A stretch of 64,000 nt of DNA from the NCBI RefSeq assembly GCF_017654505.1, contig NC_054535.1, forward strand, positions 42,243,164 through 42,307,163. Direction: 5' to 3'. Positions 15,011 through 26,706 of the stretch are shown piece after piece. Position 1 is the stretch's first letter, and each line of letters starts with the position of its first letter. The notes below the pieces were generated by a model, which saw only the letters and a list, made by a program, of their open reading frames with translations, was not told where the DNA came from and searched no databases. Made by a program: the position numbers and the translations under genes. The DNA comes from Polyodon spathula. Lineage: Eukaryota > Chordata > Actinopteri > Acipenseriformes > Polyodontidae.

Positions 15011-16312
15011 GAGAGTAGCTGCAGTAGTAGTAGCAGTACTAGTGGTATCGAAGGAAACAAATGTTTTGACAAAACGGCCTTGTATATTGTTCACCTTTGA
15101 CTCAGCATCAGCGTACTCAGGATCCTCATTATCCCTTTGAGATACATCAGCCTCAGCTTCCTCATTATCCTTTTGAGGATCATCTGGCTGAACCTCAAGA
15201 GCTTCCACCTCAACAATACCTTCAAACATTCCTGAAAACAAGGACATTTGTCATTGCAAAAATGTACATAATTATTTATGTTTTTGGTTTTACTTAACCC
15301 GTCAACCAAAAAAGTAGACTTGATAAAGGTTAACAGGTTATGCAAAACAAAAACTGGCCACTTTTGCAACTTTGCTACTAATTGCTAGTTGTAGCAGAAA
15401 GACCATCAATGTGAAAACAAAATCTCAATGACATGTTCAGTGAGCAGTGTTACTCAAATTGGAGTTCAGATCTCTGCACAGCTGACACACTGTCACCCCG
15501 GTGACAGGTCTCATGTGAAGGCCTGAGATCCACTAACTGCTAAGTTAAGCAGGACCCTAGTGAAAGCAAGACTGGGCTATTATAAGCAAATGAAAAAAAA
15601 AAAAACAAAAAAAAAAAAACACAACATTGCAGGGATTCTGGGGCTGACAGATGCCGAGGGCTGTATTGACTTACATAGCAAGAGCATTTGTAACAAACTA
15701 GTGAGCTGCAGCAGAGCAGAGACAACAATCAGCAAGCGCTAGTCGACAAGTAGCACCTACAGTACAGCAGGATTCTGACAGCTAAGTAGCTGACCCTGGT
15801 TTACTAACCTGGGGGCATCAGTTTCAACAGCTTCTGCACAGAAAATACTCTGAGCCAACAATGAATCACTCTGCTGCAATAACCATGGAACAGCCCATAA
15901 ATCAAAACTGTTTGAGAAACCAGTTCTGTGGTAACTCAATGCAGGACAACAAAAGAAAATCTAGAACAGGCTTAAACGTTGAAAAATCAACAAGGGTGTT
16001 ACCATTTTAATACAAGTCACAAACTTGAAAAGTATTGCATATTTTGTTTTTAATTGATTTATTTATACAGAAGATGTACCTGTTGAGACCAAGGCCTCAT
16101 TTACAAGTGGGTCCTGGGTTACCTGTAAAACCATTACACTAAATACATGTCAATGAACTTAGTCAGCCGCTTACAAAAAAGAACATAAATAAGACACATC
16201 TATATGTTAATGTGGATTAAAGGAAAAACAATGGTAAGAGGTTCTAAGCAATTCCCAAATACCATCTTTATAGCCACAAAAGGAGATTGTCAAATTCCAT
16301 CTCAGGGATGGA
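15011..16312. other. No gene seen
   Basis: Contains an A-rich tract near 15592-15620 and a minus-strand acidic open frame (14966-15247) that partly overlaps the MITE. That frame has no splice-consistent context and I do not accept it as coding. Confidence 0.4.
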
Positions 16313-16474
16313 AATAAGACTCCCATTACATAGCAGTTGAATCCATTCCTTGTTTTACTATCAGTTTAAAAAGACACACCTGAGCTTGTTACCTAATGCA
16401 TGATGGCTAATCAAGCTCATAAAACCTGGAATGGGTGAAACTGCTATGCAATAGGAGTCTTACTTTCATCCCTG
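16313..16474. mobile_element. Palindromic MITE, copy 1 (CAGGGATG termini)
   Basis: 162 bp that folds back on itself. The left arm is CAGGGATGGAAATAAGACTCC and so on; the right arm is its reverse complement with few changes (GTCTTACTTTCATCCCTG). The arms run about 50 bp each through 'atagcagttgaatccattcc' and 'ggaatgggtgaaactgctat'. A second copy is at 26133-26268. Size and structure suit a hAT-type MITE. Confidence 0.8.
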
Positions 16475-16899
16475 CATCTTCACACAATAAGTAAAACAGC
16501 TGATAGGTGAAAGACAGTACTCCCAAATGAGTGCAAACCCTTACGACTGCCAAACTAACAGAATCCTAATACGTAAACTATAGCCAGTGTTAATCCTCTC
16601 CATCAGAGCATTCAGATAAGGAGGTACCAAACCTTTAGGAACCTTAAAAACAAAACACTACCACTAAAAAAGCCTACAATTTGTTAATGAGAGCCAGCCT
16701 AGTAGTGTTCTGCGGTATATTGATACCTACAGTATATCATGATACCAAAATCCTACAATACCTAATGTGGGGGTAAAATTAAAATATATAGAAGTTGATA
16801 CCGTGCGTTTTACTTTTTTTTTTTTTTTTTTTTTATGTGGGGTGGGGGTGTTAGCTTTTAAAACAAAACTAATTGTGTGTTTTAAAAACAACATGTACA

Positions 16900-16958
16900 G
16901 GGACTCCAGACTGGCACATCCAGTAAAGGCACTCCGCATGGATAGGTCTACGACTAAA

Positions 16959-16992
<34 letters not shown>
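16900..16992 (+). mobile_element. SINE head fragment with A-tail
   Basis: 'gggactccagactggcacat' followed by 'ccagtaaaggcactccgc' matches the tRNA-like A-box region of the window's SINE family. It stops after about 45 bp and is followed by a long A-run: a 5'-piece insertion or a deleted copy. Confidence 0.65.
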
Positions 16993-17007
<15 letters not shown>

Positions 17008-17447
17008 CAATATGAACTAAGCTTACTCGTGTCCGCTAAGCAGAAGTGACCAACTATCCTGCACATTCTGGGAAAATGAAGTTACTGCAGCTTTTTTAAA
17101 TTAAAATAACTTTGATCCTGTGCATGTGGCTGTGTAAACACAACACCACTGATCACGATCAGTTGTACTGACACATTGATCTGGTTCAGAAATTGTAGTG
17201 TAAATGTGCCTACTGCTAGCATATCAGTTTCCCTACAGATAACAGGATCAATGTGACACTTCACATGCAGAGGAAAGCACAGGACCTTTAGAAGCTCCAA
17301 GTGCAAAAGTCAGTGGATGCAGACGGCTGCAGGTTCAGCATGAAAGCAATAAAAAAAAATAAAAAAACACAGTTTATTATAGTAGCTAAAATGGTTATCT
17401 TTTGTCTAATTTACTTTCTTTGTAAGATTTTTAACAACCAAACGAGC

Positions 17448-17497
17448 ATGATGGGCCGAGTGGCCTGCTCTTGCTAGTAATATCTTATGCTCTTATT
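17448..17497 (+). mobile_element. LINE (CR1-like) 3' end
   Basis: 'gatgggccgagtggcctgct' followed by 'cttatgctcttat' is the 3'-terminal signature of CR1-type LINEs in fish and reptiles, where short tandem repeats close the element. Only the tail is present, as expected from 5' truncation. Confidence 0.65.
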
Positions 17498-17670
17498 TAA
17501 GGTGCACCGAGGCGCTGTTTTGATGGAGACATGTGGTTTGAATACGCTTAAACAGAATTCTGTTCTAATAGCACGTAACAGGAAGGCATCTACACTGGTA
17601 GCCGTTTATTTTAGAAATGTAGCATTACTACTCTTAGTACTATCAGATCAGTTATTTGCCAGATTTCATA

Positions 17671-17673
17671 TTA

Positions 17674-17750
<77 letters not shown>
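17671..17750. repeat. (TA)n microsatellite
   Basis: About 80 bp of TA with one early interruption. Confidence 0.97.
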
Positions 17751-17752
<2 letters not shown>

Positions 17753-18300
17753 CATACATGTGTGCACACTCCATTACAAGAAAAAAAAAAGATTTTAGAT
17801 CCTCCCTTGTAACAACTGTAATGGACTATACCTTTTATTTGAGAAGGGAAACCTGAAAGTGCAAGTGATTTTATTTTATTCATGAAAATCACTATAAGGC
17901 TATACAAACAATACTGATATTTTCTGTTTTAGTGCAATGTTTTACATTGTAAAACCACGACAAAAGTTGTAAAATTAACTAAACACATTTTGTTATGATG
18001 CATGATTAGTATGTTACACAACAATGTGTAACATCGGTTTACAGTAATTTAAGGTACAGGATAAAAGCAGGGTGTAAAGCCCCTTGAGGACTCAGTAGTG
18101 ACTAAAGTTTCTTCAAAGAATTAGTCTACAAAAGACTACAAAAATATAAAAGGCAGGGTAAACCCTGACATTCTATTATCAAAAAACTGTACTTCTGCAG
18201 TTTGTGGGACATTTAAAATTACACCTGCTGACAAAATTCTGGGAGCGATTACTGCTGACCGAAAAAAAAAATATCTGGAGCACTGTGATAGTATCGAATA

Positions 18301-18627
18301 TCATGATACTGTGCATGGTATTGTATCGAGGATCCCTAAATGAGGTATCGCAGGACACTGCAACCTAGCTTTATATACATATGACAATGGTGTGTGAAAG
18401 AGGGGCAATCTAGGACAATCTACATCTATATTACATTCAATTTGTGAAAAGACTGCTTGGTAGATATAGTCACCATAATCTAGGACAGGAAGGCTAGTAG
18501 CAGCCACTAACTTTAGTCTTCTACACTGAGGAAAAGCCTTATTCCTAAAAAGCAAATCTAACTTAGGTCTTAATTCTGAAGCTAGTTTACTAATATGATA
18601 GTTAATGGCATAAATAACAAGTTTCAT
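18301..18627 (-). pseudogene. LINE reverse-transcriptase C-terminal fragment
   Basis: The minus-strand frame contains LDLLFRNKAF, RLKLVAATSLPVLDYGDYIYQA: the 'LGFLYRNK...LV.AT.LPVLDYGD.IY' block that follows the RT domain in fish non-LTR retrotransposons. It is isolated and lacks the catalytic RT motifs, so it is a 5'- and 3'-truncated relic. The downstream part of the same type of protein is seen, on the plus strand, at 61300-61680. Confidence 0.75.
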
Positions 18628-19676
18628 ACCCTTACTAGTTTAAAAATCCTAATCTGTGGTCTTGTACAGTTTCTGCATTGAAGACTCCCATAAAACAGCG
18701 GTACCGAGTATTCTGCCTACATATTTGTTTCAGCATTCCGCGATTCTAAAACCCGCCACTCATGTCTTTCTCGATTTGCTGCTTTTGGACATAAACAAGT
18801 CTTTCAAGTCAGTTTCATTGTTGGATAGAAACTAATTAGATTTGAGAATTCATTGTAAACTAACCTGAAAAACTGTATCACATTTCAGTGAGGAACGTAC
18901 CTTATGAATAGTCTGAGATTCAAGTCCATTATGGTGATCGAAGGATGGGAATGCAATTTTGAGCCATGTCACTTCAGAATTTATTGTGAGCTGATTTTTT
19001 TCTAAACTCAGGTCTGACTGATTATTAAAGTTATAACTAGAAATAGTCTTATTTCCATGACACATAACAAGTTAGGTGTTATGTACACAACAAAATTATG
19101 AACAGACAGAGCAAGGTAATAAAACTGCTATGAAAAAAAATCTGAAATAATCTTAAAGAACAAGCCTTTCAAGCAGAATTTGCTGGGGGCGAGGGTGTAG
19201 AGTTCTTTCTAGTGGAGAATCCAAGCATTCCTGAAGACAGTTTTTTTTAAAAGCTATTCTATGGCTAATTATAGAGTATTGGGTGTGGCTCATGCCATAC
19301 CAACTCAACCAGTGCCATTGCCCGTTCGTCTCAGACTTTCCTAGAAAAATTCACCTGGGGATTATTTTCAGACACGGTGTTCAGAAAAGATAGCCATTAT
19401 TTTTTTTAAATTTACCCTTCGATCTGTGACCTTGTAAAGGTCAAGTCCCACCACTGGTCATTGAACCCCCTTGAAATTAGAATTTTTGCTATCTGTCTAA
19501 GTTTAGGCTGTAATAACTTGCGTGGAGGGAATCCAAAAAATCACCCAAAGCTATGTTTGGATAGATATTAAATGAGCATCAGGAAAATTTTATGGTATCC
19601 GGGGATTTGAGATTTAAGTTGCATTTGTCATGCATTCGAGCATTGCTTATGGCCACTTTTGTGAGGTTAAAGTACC
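18628..19676. other. No gene seen
   Basis: AT-rich sequence. Nothing recognised. Confidence 0.35.
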
Positions 19677-20316
19677 ACATAGTTCTATCCAAACTGGCTA
19701 TTATTTCAATTGTGCATTCTCTGAGGATTGGTCTAGAGGAAAAAGCAACAATGCGGGCTTCTAGTGGCACTAGTTTGGAGCTGAGGGGTTATTAACTTGC
19801 ATATGGGACTTGAGACTTTGTTGTTATGATGACACATTTGAAACTACCAAAACCTTGCTTAGCTGGATTTTAAAAACCAAAGTAATAGTAAAGTTGTTTT
19901 TATAAGTTGTGGTTCCTACCTAGGGGGATAACTGATTGACTGACCAACCATTTGTGCAAAAGCCATTTGCTTTATTCTCATGCTAGCCGATGAATCAATT
20001 TCAGGCACAACTGAAAGTCTTTGGTTTAGGAGATCTTCGATGACAAAGACAGGTGTATTTAAAAAGGTGCTGTAAACAGGGAAGATTATTTATTTATTTA
20101 TTTTAAGAAAAAAAACATGAATTTAGTTTTTAAAACCTAACGAAGTAAGGTTTTGGTAGTTTCAAATGTGTCAACGTAACAAAGAAGTCCCAAGTTCATA
20201 ACCCCTCAGATCCAAGCTAGTGCCAGTGGAAGCACATACTGTTACTTTTTCCGCTAGATCAATCCTCAGAAAATACAAAGTTGTAGAAACAGCCAGTTTG
20301 GCGAGAACTATGTAGC
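19677..20316. repeat. Large inverted repeat, about 195-bp arms
   Basis: Arm 1 (19677-19874) and arm 2 (20127-20316) are reverse complements with moderate divergence. Shared strings include CATTTGAAACTACCAAAACC, TGAGGGGTTAT, TCTGAGGATTG and CAAACTGGCT. The 250-bp spacer holds unrelated sequence. The outer limits are sharp at ACATAGTTCT. It may be a foldback transposon. Confidence 0.75.
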
Positions 20317-20541
20317 ATTTTTTTACAGCTGTGTCTGTAAAAACTTGCTGCTATGGCTAACTTTCCTAAAGTTACTAGTTTTTGTATTCAAATTCTATAT
20401 ATTTGTCTCCTTTTGTGAGAGCATTTTATTTCATATAAATAACAGCTATATGTTTTTTCTTTTTTGTTTGACCAGTTTTAATGTATTGCTCTCCTTTTAA
20501 TGTTTCCTTATCATAATCCAGTGTAAATGAGATTGAGATAA

Positions 20542-20543
<2 letters not shown>

Positions 20544-20590
<47 letters not shown>
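20544..20590. repeat. (TA)n microsatellite
   Basis: About 46 bp of TA, next to a Tc1 terminus. Confidence 0.96.
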
Positions 20591-20592
<2 letters not shown>

Positions 20593-20750
20593 CCCAACAT
20601 AAAACCAATGTCACCTTACAATAATTGATTTTGAGTTTCAGTGTTTAAAAATAAAATATCAAACAGAACAAAATTTCAATGTACCATTTGTAATTCAGTA
20701 ATATGAGAGAATTGGTCAGGGGTCTGAATACTTTTTCAAGCCACTGTATA
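20591..20750. mobile_element. Tc1/mariner terminal fragment
   Basis: Ends with 'ggggtctgaatactttttca' and 'agccactgta', the typical right end of fish Tc1 elements ('gggtctgaatactt...gcactgta'). The 130 bp before it have the AT-rich character of a Tc1 inverted repeat. The rest of this element is not present; a TA microsatellite sits where it should continue. Confidence 0.7.
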
Positions 20751-20872
20751 TATATGTGTTGTGTGTGTTGTTGTGTAATATATATATATATATATATATA
20801 AGTCTGTCATTTTACATGTGTTACAAATTCAGACAGTAAACACTCCCTCCTATCCGATATGTTTAAAACTTC

Positions 20873-20936
20873 ACCCCCCCCTGCCCCCGGGGGGGGGTCG
20901 GGCCGGGGCGCGGGAGCGGGGCGGCACGAAGCGCAA
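20873..20936. other. Isolated GC-rich block
   Basis: About 60 bp almost entirely G and C (C7, CCCCC, G9, then GGGCCGGGGCGCGGGAGCGGGG) inside AT-rich DNA. It contains CCCCCGGGGG palindromic sequence and several G-runs. Origin unknown. Confidence 0.8.
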
Positions 20937-21470
20937 CTTGATGCCAAGGTTTAGCAAAAAGGGTTGCTGCTTATGTTATGTTACATATGTCCACCCTGTC
21001 AACTTTTGGAAACGTGTGTTTACTGAAAAGCTACTTACTATAGATGACAAAACATTTCATTTTTACATTTCTTACAAGTTTTATTTTATATTTGTTCACC
21101 TTTGATCTTAATTTTCTTTAAAATGACTTGATATTTAGATTTTTCTAAATAAACACATGAACAAACTTTGTACTTTAATAGTTACCAAACACACTGCTTA
21201 ATATTTTTTTCCCTCTCTCAGAAATGTGGTAAGAGATTTGGTTAATTAAGTTAAATCTGAAATCCCGGAAACTGTAGCTGACACACTGCTTTGTCTTTAA
21301 ACTCAAACAAGTGCTTTACTACTTAGTGGAAAATATATAGAACTGATTTCCAACTGAATCTGTGTATAGATCTGAAATATTTAAGTCTGTCAAGCAGAGA
21401 TGAGTTTTTCATAAATGTGATACGAATCCTAACGTGACCTTGGTGTATCGTCTCACTCTTAATTATGTAT

Positions 21471-22254
21471 TTATTTTATTTTGTGGTCAATTAACCATTT
21501 TTTTGTGGATTTTGATGTGTGCTTGGGGTCATTGTCTTGCTGGAAGATCCACTTGTGGCCAAGTTTCAGCCTCCTGGCAGAAGCAACCAGGTTTTTGGCC
21601 AAAATGTCCTGGTACTTGGTAGAGTTCATGATGCCGTTGACCTTAACAAGGGCCCCAGGACCAGTGGAAGCAAAACAACCCCATAACATCAAAGATCCAG
21701 CACCATATTTTACAGTAGGTATGAGGTTCTCTTCTGCATACGCATCCTTCTTTCGACGCCAAACCCACCACTGGTGTGCGTGGCCAAAGAGCTCTATTTT
21801 CTCATCTGACCACAGAACCCGGTTCCAATCCAAGTGCCAATGCCGTTTAGCAAACTCCAGGCGCTTACATTTGTTGGTTGCTCTCAATAAAGGCTTTTTT
21901 TCTGGCAACCCTTCCAAATAGGCTACTAACATGGAGGTGGTGTCTAATTGTAGATTTGGAGACATGGTGACCCCAAGAGGCAACCAAGTTCTGTAATTCT
22001 CCAACTGTGGCCCTTGGATTCTTCTTTGCCTCCCAAACCATTTTCCTCACTGTGCGTGGGGACAAGATGCACTTGTGTCCTCTACCAGGCAGATTTACCA
22101 CTGTTCCACTGGTTTTGAACTTCATAATTATTGCTCTAATAGTGGTAAGTGGAATATTTTGGTTTTTAGCTATTTTTTTGTACCCACTGCCTGATTTATG
22201 AAGGTCAACAACCATTTGTCTCTTTTCATTTGCGAGTTCTTTGCCTTTCCCCAT
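21471..22254 (-). pseudogene. Tc1-like transposase, frameshifted and truncated
   Basis: DNA-cutting enzyme of a Tc1/mariner transposon, inactive here. It starts MGKGKELANEKRQ, the usual Tc1 opening. The paired-like helix-turn-helix region (GYKKIAKNQNIPLTTIRAII) and the second DNA-binding segment follow in one frame to about 21900. A frameshift in a T-run (about 21895-21902) moves the reading to a second frame with RVLWSDEKIELFG (first catalytic Asp), WGCFASTGPGALVKVNG, and [11 protein letters not shown] (second Asp). It stops soon after 'KKWLIDHKIK', so the third catalytic residue (Glu of NPIENLW) is missing. Full Tc1 transposases are about 340 residues; about 260 remain. Confidence 0.88.
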
Positions 22255-22645
22255 GGTGATGGATGACAAATGGATTTTACATGCGTTTTACCTCATTTTT
22301 ATACCCCAGTGAAACAGGAAGCCATGGAAGGCCACAATACAGTTCCTTGAGACTGAGAAGTACTTAAAAAAGTAGAATGTTAATGCAGATTTAATTTTGT
22401 TTGATTTTATTTATAAGAATCTTTAGGGGTCCCAATAAGACACCTATCTTTGAGAAAAAAAAAAAAATATTACTTGTTAAAAATAAATATTTTCTTTGAG
22501 CAATTGTATTAGTATAAATGAATACAGTTTTCCCATATTTTTGAGCATAAAATATAGCTCATTACCTGTGTTGTTTATTTTATACAGCCTTTTTTGATCA
22601 TCTTTATTAAGGGTAATAAACTTTATGGAGGTGCCTGTGTATATA
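21471..22645 (-). mobile_element. Tc1/mariner element, 3'-truncated
   Basis: A Tc1-like element on the minus strand. Its 5' end is near 22645 ('acacaggcacctccataaag'). The transposase reading frame follows from 22254 down to 21471, where it stops before the NPIENLW segment; no matching 3' inverted repeat is seen. A hAT element is inserted only 30 bp beyond the 5' end. Confidence 0.75.
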
Positions 22646-22670
22646 TATTTACTGTAAAAGGTAATGTATT

Positions 22671-24785
22671 TAAATCACTAGGACTGGGTCGATAGTGTTT
22701 TTTTTACTATCGACGCATCGTTTTCATAAAGACCCGATGCATCGTTTTTTCAGAACGCAAAAGAAACGTGTAAATAATAAAAAGTACATATATTTTCATC
22801 AAATCTAATCACAAAATGTAAACACTTCTCCAGTTGAACTTAAGTACACATTTCTAATTATTTGTCTTGTCACACTGTCGGCGATGTTCCCCACAAAAAG
22901 TTAATAAAGCATTACAAATATTACTGTTTTACTTTAAGATGTCTTGACAGCAAACGGATTAGACAAAACAAAAACTCTAACGGGGAAACACAAGAATAAC
23001 TATTTACAAGTCCTACGTAACAAAATCTGTGCTCTCTCCTGATCTTATTTTCTGTTTTTACTCAAAAATATAATGTCATCCACATTCTCTGGTTTCAAAG
23101 AAGAATGGAGTTTGTTCACAAGCATTCCTGCTTTGCTGAACACATGCTCGCTCGGGACCGATGTTGCAGGGATACTTAACATGCTCTCTGCCAAGGCTGC
23201 TACATTTGGAAAGTGTGTCCGGTTATTTTTCCACCAAATTGGGGGAACGAGGCTGATGTTTAACAGAGTTTTAGAAGCAAACGTCATCTCTTGTTGGATT
23301 AAGGTTTCCTTAGAAACAGTGTGCGTTTGTTGCCGTTCACTAGGTAACAATTCCGTTGCTTGTTCGGTCTTCGTTTTCTTTTTAACAGGTAAGTCCTCTG
23401 TGCTGCACTCACTTGTACAGTTGTTGTAAGGTTGTCCTCCACCAGCCTCACTAGTTTGGAAGACAGTGCTTTAGACTTGCGGCATTTGGACTATTCGGAG
23501 AGGAAATCCAAATTTGGGTTTGACAAAACAGCAATAACTGGCTATTTTAATTCAAGAAGGTGTTCAAACATATAATTTAAACCATGTTCCACACTGTTTG
23601 TACGTCCTATATTAACTTGAGTGGGGCTTTTTCAGTGTTCAGCATTTCTGTTTGTTTCCTATTTAAAGCACTTTTGCCATCTCACTCTTTTTAAAATGTG
23701 CCACCAGTCTCCTTGCTGCTGCCACTAATGTATGGACTTCCTCCAAGCTTTTCTGAATGCAGAGATTTATATTGTGCCTTGCACAGCTCACTCTTGCTAT
23801 GCTAGCAAAAAGTAACACAGCACGCTCCCTTGCAGAAAGCAAAGACATTTCACTGCACACGTTGACCACGTCATCATTAACACAAGCTATTACTTTTGTT
23901 GCCACTTCAAACTCTCGAGTAATTTTTGTGTCGCTAATACTTTTGACTCAAGCTCCCAGTTTTGTTTAATGTAATAGAAGGTGATTATTAAAAACAGTTC
24001 TTGTTCCATGCTTGCCAATACATCTGTAGTGATGGACACTGAATTGCATTCCTGGTTAAATCCTTTGCATGTTCGTGATTCAGAGTAATGAATTTGGAGA
24101 TTGTCTTTTGACAGGGCATTTCATAGCCCAGAGCGAGATTTGCAATCAGATTTTTAAACGCAGCTCCCTCTACTATGCTAACAGGTCTGATATCTTGTGT
24201 GACAACATCCACCATCAGGCATGTTATTTATTTTGCTCTGATGCTTTATTTGATCAACTTTCTTTCCAAAATAAGCTGTCACTGAAAGTGGTGCTTCTTT
24301 TTGTTTTTCACTTGTGTTCCCGCTGTATTATTTTGTCTGGTGCTGTCTTACTAAAGGACCCTGCAGGTTGGTGGCATTGCCACAGAAGCTCATTAAAACT
24401 ACACAAACAGAGCATTTTACCTTTCCATTTTGTTCTTTTGTATAAAAAACTTCCAAACGCCTGATGCCATTATTTTAAATTAAACTGACAATTTAACTAG
24501 CAAAATCTGATCCTGAAATGCAGCCTACCTCTAGTCTCTTTAGGTTTTTTTTTTGTATCACGCTTACTCTGAAAACGTCAGTGCTGCATAGTGGGCGGGG
24601 GAGGTTTTTTTTTTATTATTATTATTATTATTTAAACGAACCAAAGGAAAGGCAAGGAATAAGAGTGTAGATGTCAATTTTGCCAGTCCTATTAATCAAC
24701 TGATAGATGTGGTCTTTTTTTTTTTTTTTAAACCATCGATGCTTATTCCAACGATTCGATGCACTGTCCCAGCCCTATAAATCAC
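22671..24785 (-). mobile_element. hAT transposon with 8-bp target duplication
   Basis: The element 22679-24777 (2099 bp) is flanked on both sides by the identical 8-bp direct repeat TAAATCAC (22671-22678 and 24778-24785). Its ends are TAGGACTGGG and, inverted, TAGGGCTGGG, which are hAT termini. Subterminal 'atcgatgc/gatgcatcg' motifs occur at both ends. The interior carries remnants of a minus-strand transposase. The intact duplication shows that the whole element inserted once and decayed in place. Confidence 0.92.
23045..24480 (-). pseudogene. hAT (ZBED-like) transposase remnants
   Basis: Read on the minus strand from 24480 down. A degraded BED zinc finger (VWKFF...C..C, NATNLQ) lies at about 24460-24300. 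At 24215-23988 comes DIRPVSIVEGAAFKNLIANL, the 'QPFSIVE..GF..L' block of hAT enzymes. At 23905-23663 is a piece of the RNase H-like core with CARHNINLCIQKSLEE and a central D. At 23350-23045 is the C-terminal dimerisation domain with PPIWWKNNRTHFPNVAALA, IPATSVPSEHVFSKAG and LKPENVDDIIFL. Frames shift between the blocks, so no protein can be made. Confidence 0.88.
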
Positions 24786-24860
24786 ACGCAATGTAATGTA
24801 CCCAGCAATGCCAACATATGCGCAAGCGTCTCGGCACTGGGACCTCTGTGCCAAGCCATT

Positions 24861-25200
24861 CAGCACCTCCGGTATTCAGTGGCTTAGCACTCTCAGCACC
24901 TCCGGTATTCAGTGGCTCAGCACTCTCAGCAGCTCTGGTATTCAGTGGCTCAGCACTCTCAGCACCTTTGGTGTTCAGTGACTCAGCATTCTCAGTAGCT
25001 CTGGTATTCAGTGGCTTAGCACTCTCAGCAGCTCTGGTATTCAGTGGCTTAGCACTCTCAGCAGCTCTGGTATTCAGTGGCTTAGCACTCTCAGCTGCTC
25101 TGGTATTCAGTGGCTTAGCACTCTCAGCTGCTCTGGTATTCAGTGACTCGGCACTCTCAGCAGCTCTGGTATTCAGTGGCTCAGCACTCTCGGCACTTCT
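24861..25200. repeat. 33-bp minisatellite, about 10 units
   Basis: Ten copies of a 33-bp unit (consensus core 'ctcagcagctctggtattca'). Both strands stay open because the period is a multiple of three: 11-residue ALVFSGLALSA repeats on plus, PLNTRAAESAK repeats on minus. The array lies 76 bp beyond the hAT element. I know no protein with either repeat and there is no splice or start context, so I treat it as non-coding. Confidence 0.9.
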
Positions 25201-25518
25201 TGTAGCAGACTGCCGGCACTATGGGTACTCAAAATGTTCTAATTTTCTTTAATTAAGGGGACCAGAATTAAGCTCAAGAAAGATATGAAGGTAAAACACA
25301 AAGACTGTTTTGTAATTAACACCCCCCTCCCTGTGTAAATGTGCCTAATTACAAGAGGAAAAATTGGATGGCTGCTCATCTTCTGTCAAAATTTCCTACC
25401 TTAGCTCTGAAATAGGGCAGGAAAGTAGAATTTGATAGCCGTTCACCTTATGACAAAATGTCCTACAACGTTTCAATTAACCTGTGGTAATATCCAAAGC
25501 TTCAAAATAATGCTGTTT

Positions 25519-25628
25519 AAAGAATGCTTTTGGCATTTCAAATTGATGAGAACACAGCTCAATTGCTGTCAATAAAGAATGCTTTTGGCACTTCAAATTG
25601 ATAAGAACACAGTTCAATTGCTGTCAAA
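25519..25628. repeat. 55-bp tandem duplication
   Basis: Two adjacent copies of 'aaagaatgcttttggca...' ending 'caattgctgtcaa', differing at a few positions. Confidence 0.9.
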
Positions 25629-26132
25629 GCATGAAAAAAAACCCAGAAATGTAGTTCTAGTGCCTTATTAATTAAGGTAACCAAAAAAGCAATATAAACA
25701 GTGTTTTATTTTCTTATTTCATAAAAACACTGATCTGAAATGGCCAAAATGTGAAATAACTAACTTTTTTTTTCAATGGCAAATCTGTATACATGTATAA
25801 GTAAAAATGTAGAAAATAAAGCTTTGTAGACCGACCGTTGCATTTACAGTATTTCACAGCGAATAAAGTTGGAATTTGGAATACAAAAGCGATCATAGAC
25901 ATATAGGTATATTTACAATTGACACCACAGGCATTACATTTCATAAAAAAATACACTTGATACATTTTTCAGATATTGCCAAGCACAGCCTCTATAAAAA
26001 TGACAAACTTCAAAATCGCCTATGGCCAGTTCCACTGGATCAGTAGCCTGTCATTAGCTTATTGAGAAAAAAAATACACATCGTGTGTAACATGGACATT
26101 ATTGAGAAGATTGTATCTCCACCATTTTTAGC

Positions 26133-26268
26133 ACTGCAGTTTGATCCATTCCTGGTTTAACTATAAAACACCTGAGCTTGTTACCTATACACGGTGGTTA
26201 ATCAAACTCGTTGTAAAATCTGGAATGGGTGAAACTGCTATGAAATAGGAGTCTTATTTCTATCCCTG
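26133..26268. mobile_element. Palindromic MITE, copy 2 (left end lost)
   Basis: Same family as 16313-16474: 'gatccattcctggtttaact', 'acctgagcttgttacct', then 'ggaatgggtgaaactgctat' and 'ggagtcttatttctatccctg'. The outer 20 bp of the left terminus are missing or diverged. Confidence 0.75.
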
Positions 26269-26646
26269 TATACAGTAGTGGTGGAAAACAGTCACGCGAA
26301 TAGCACATAACATTTGACACACAACATTTGTTTAAAGCAGACCACTGTGTTTTATAATGTAACCAAGGGGCATCATGTAGTCCAAACAGTAGGCGATAGA
26401 TGTAAATGGGCGATTTGTTAACCGGTCTAAAACTTTTGCCTTTTTAAATCCTCTCCACCAAAGCAGAAAAAGAACTACAACAATATATTTCCCTGTTACC
26501 ACTGGTTGTCCAACAGGGAATTAACACCTGACCTGATCTCTATGTTGGCAGAAATGTAAATAAAACATTAAGGCCCAAAAATACACACACCTTAAACTTC
26601 AACGATACGACAGGTACAAAGTAGTTTAAGGTCTCCGAGAAAGAAA

Positions 26647-26649
<3 letters not shown>

Positions 26650-26706
<57 letters not shown>
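26650..26706. repeat. (TA)n-(CA)n microsatellite
   Basis: TA run ending in a short CA run. Confidence 0.97.

Noticed and set aside
14966..15247. Acidic 93-codon minus-strand frame
   Set aside because: Overlaps a MITE terminus and has no conserved motif or gene context.
15515..15585. Possible 5S rRNA-derived sequence ('aagttaagcagga')
   Set aside because: Only a short match to the 5S A-box area; the rest does not align, and no promoter box order can be shown.
24818..25252. 144-codon frame of 11-residue repeats
   Set aside because: Explained by a 33-bp tandem repeat whose period keeps frames open; no start, splice or family evidence.
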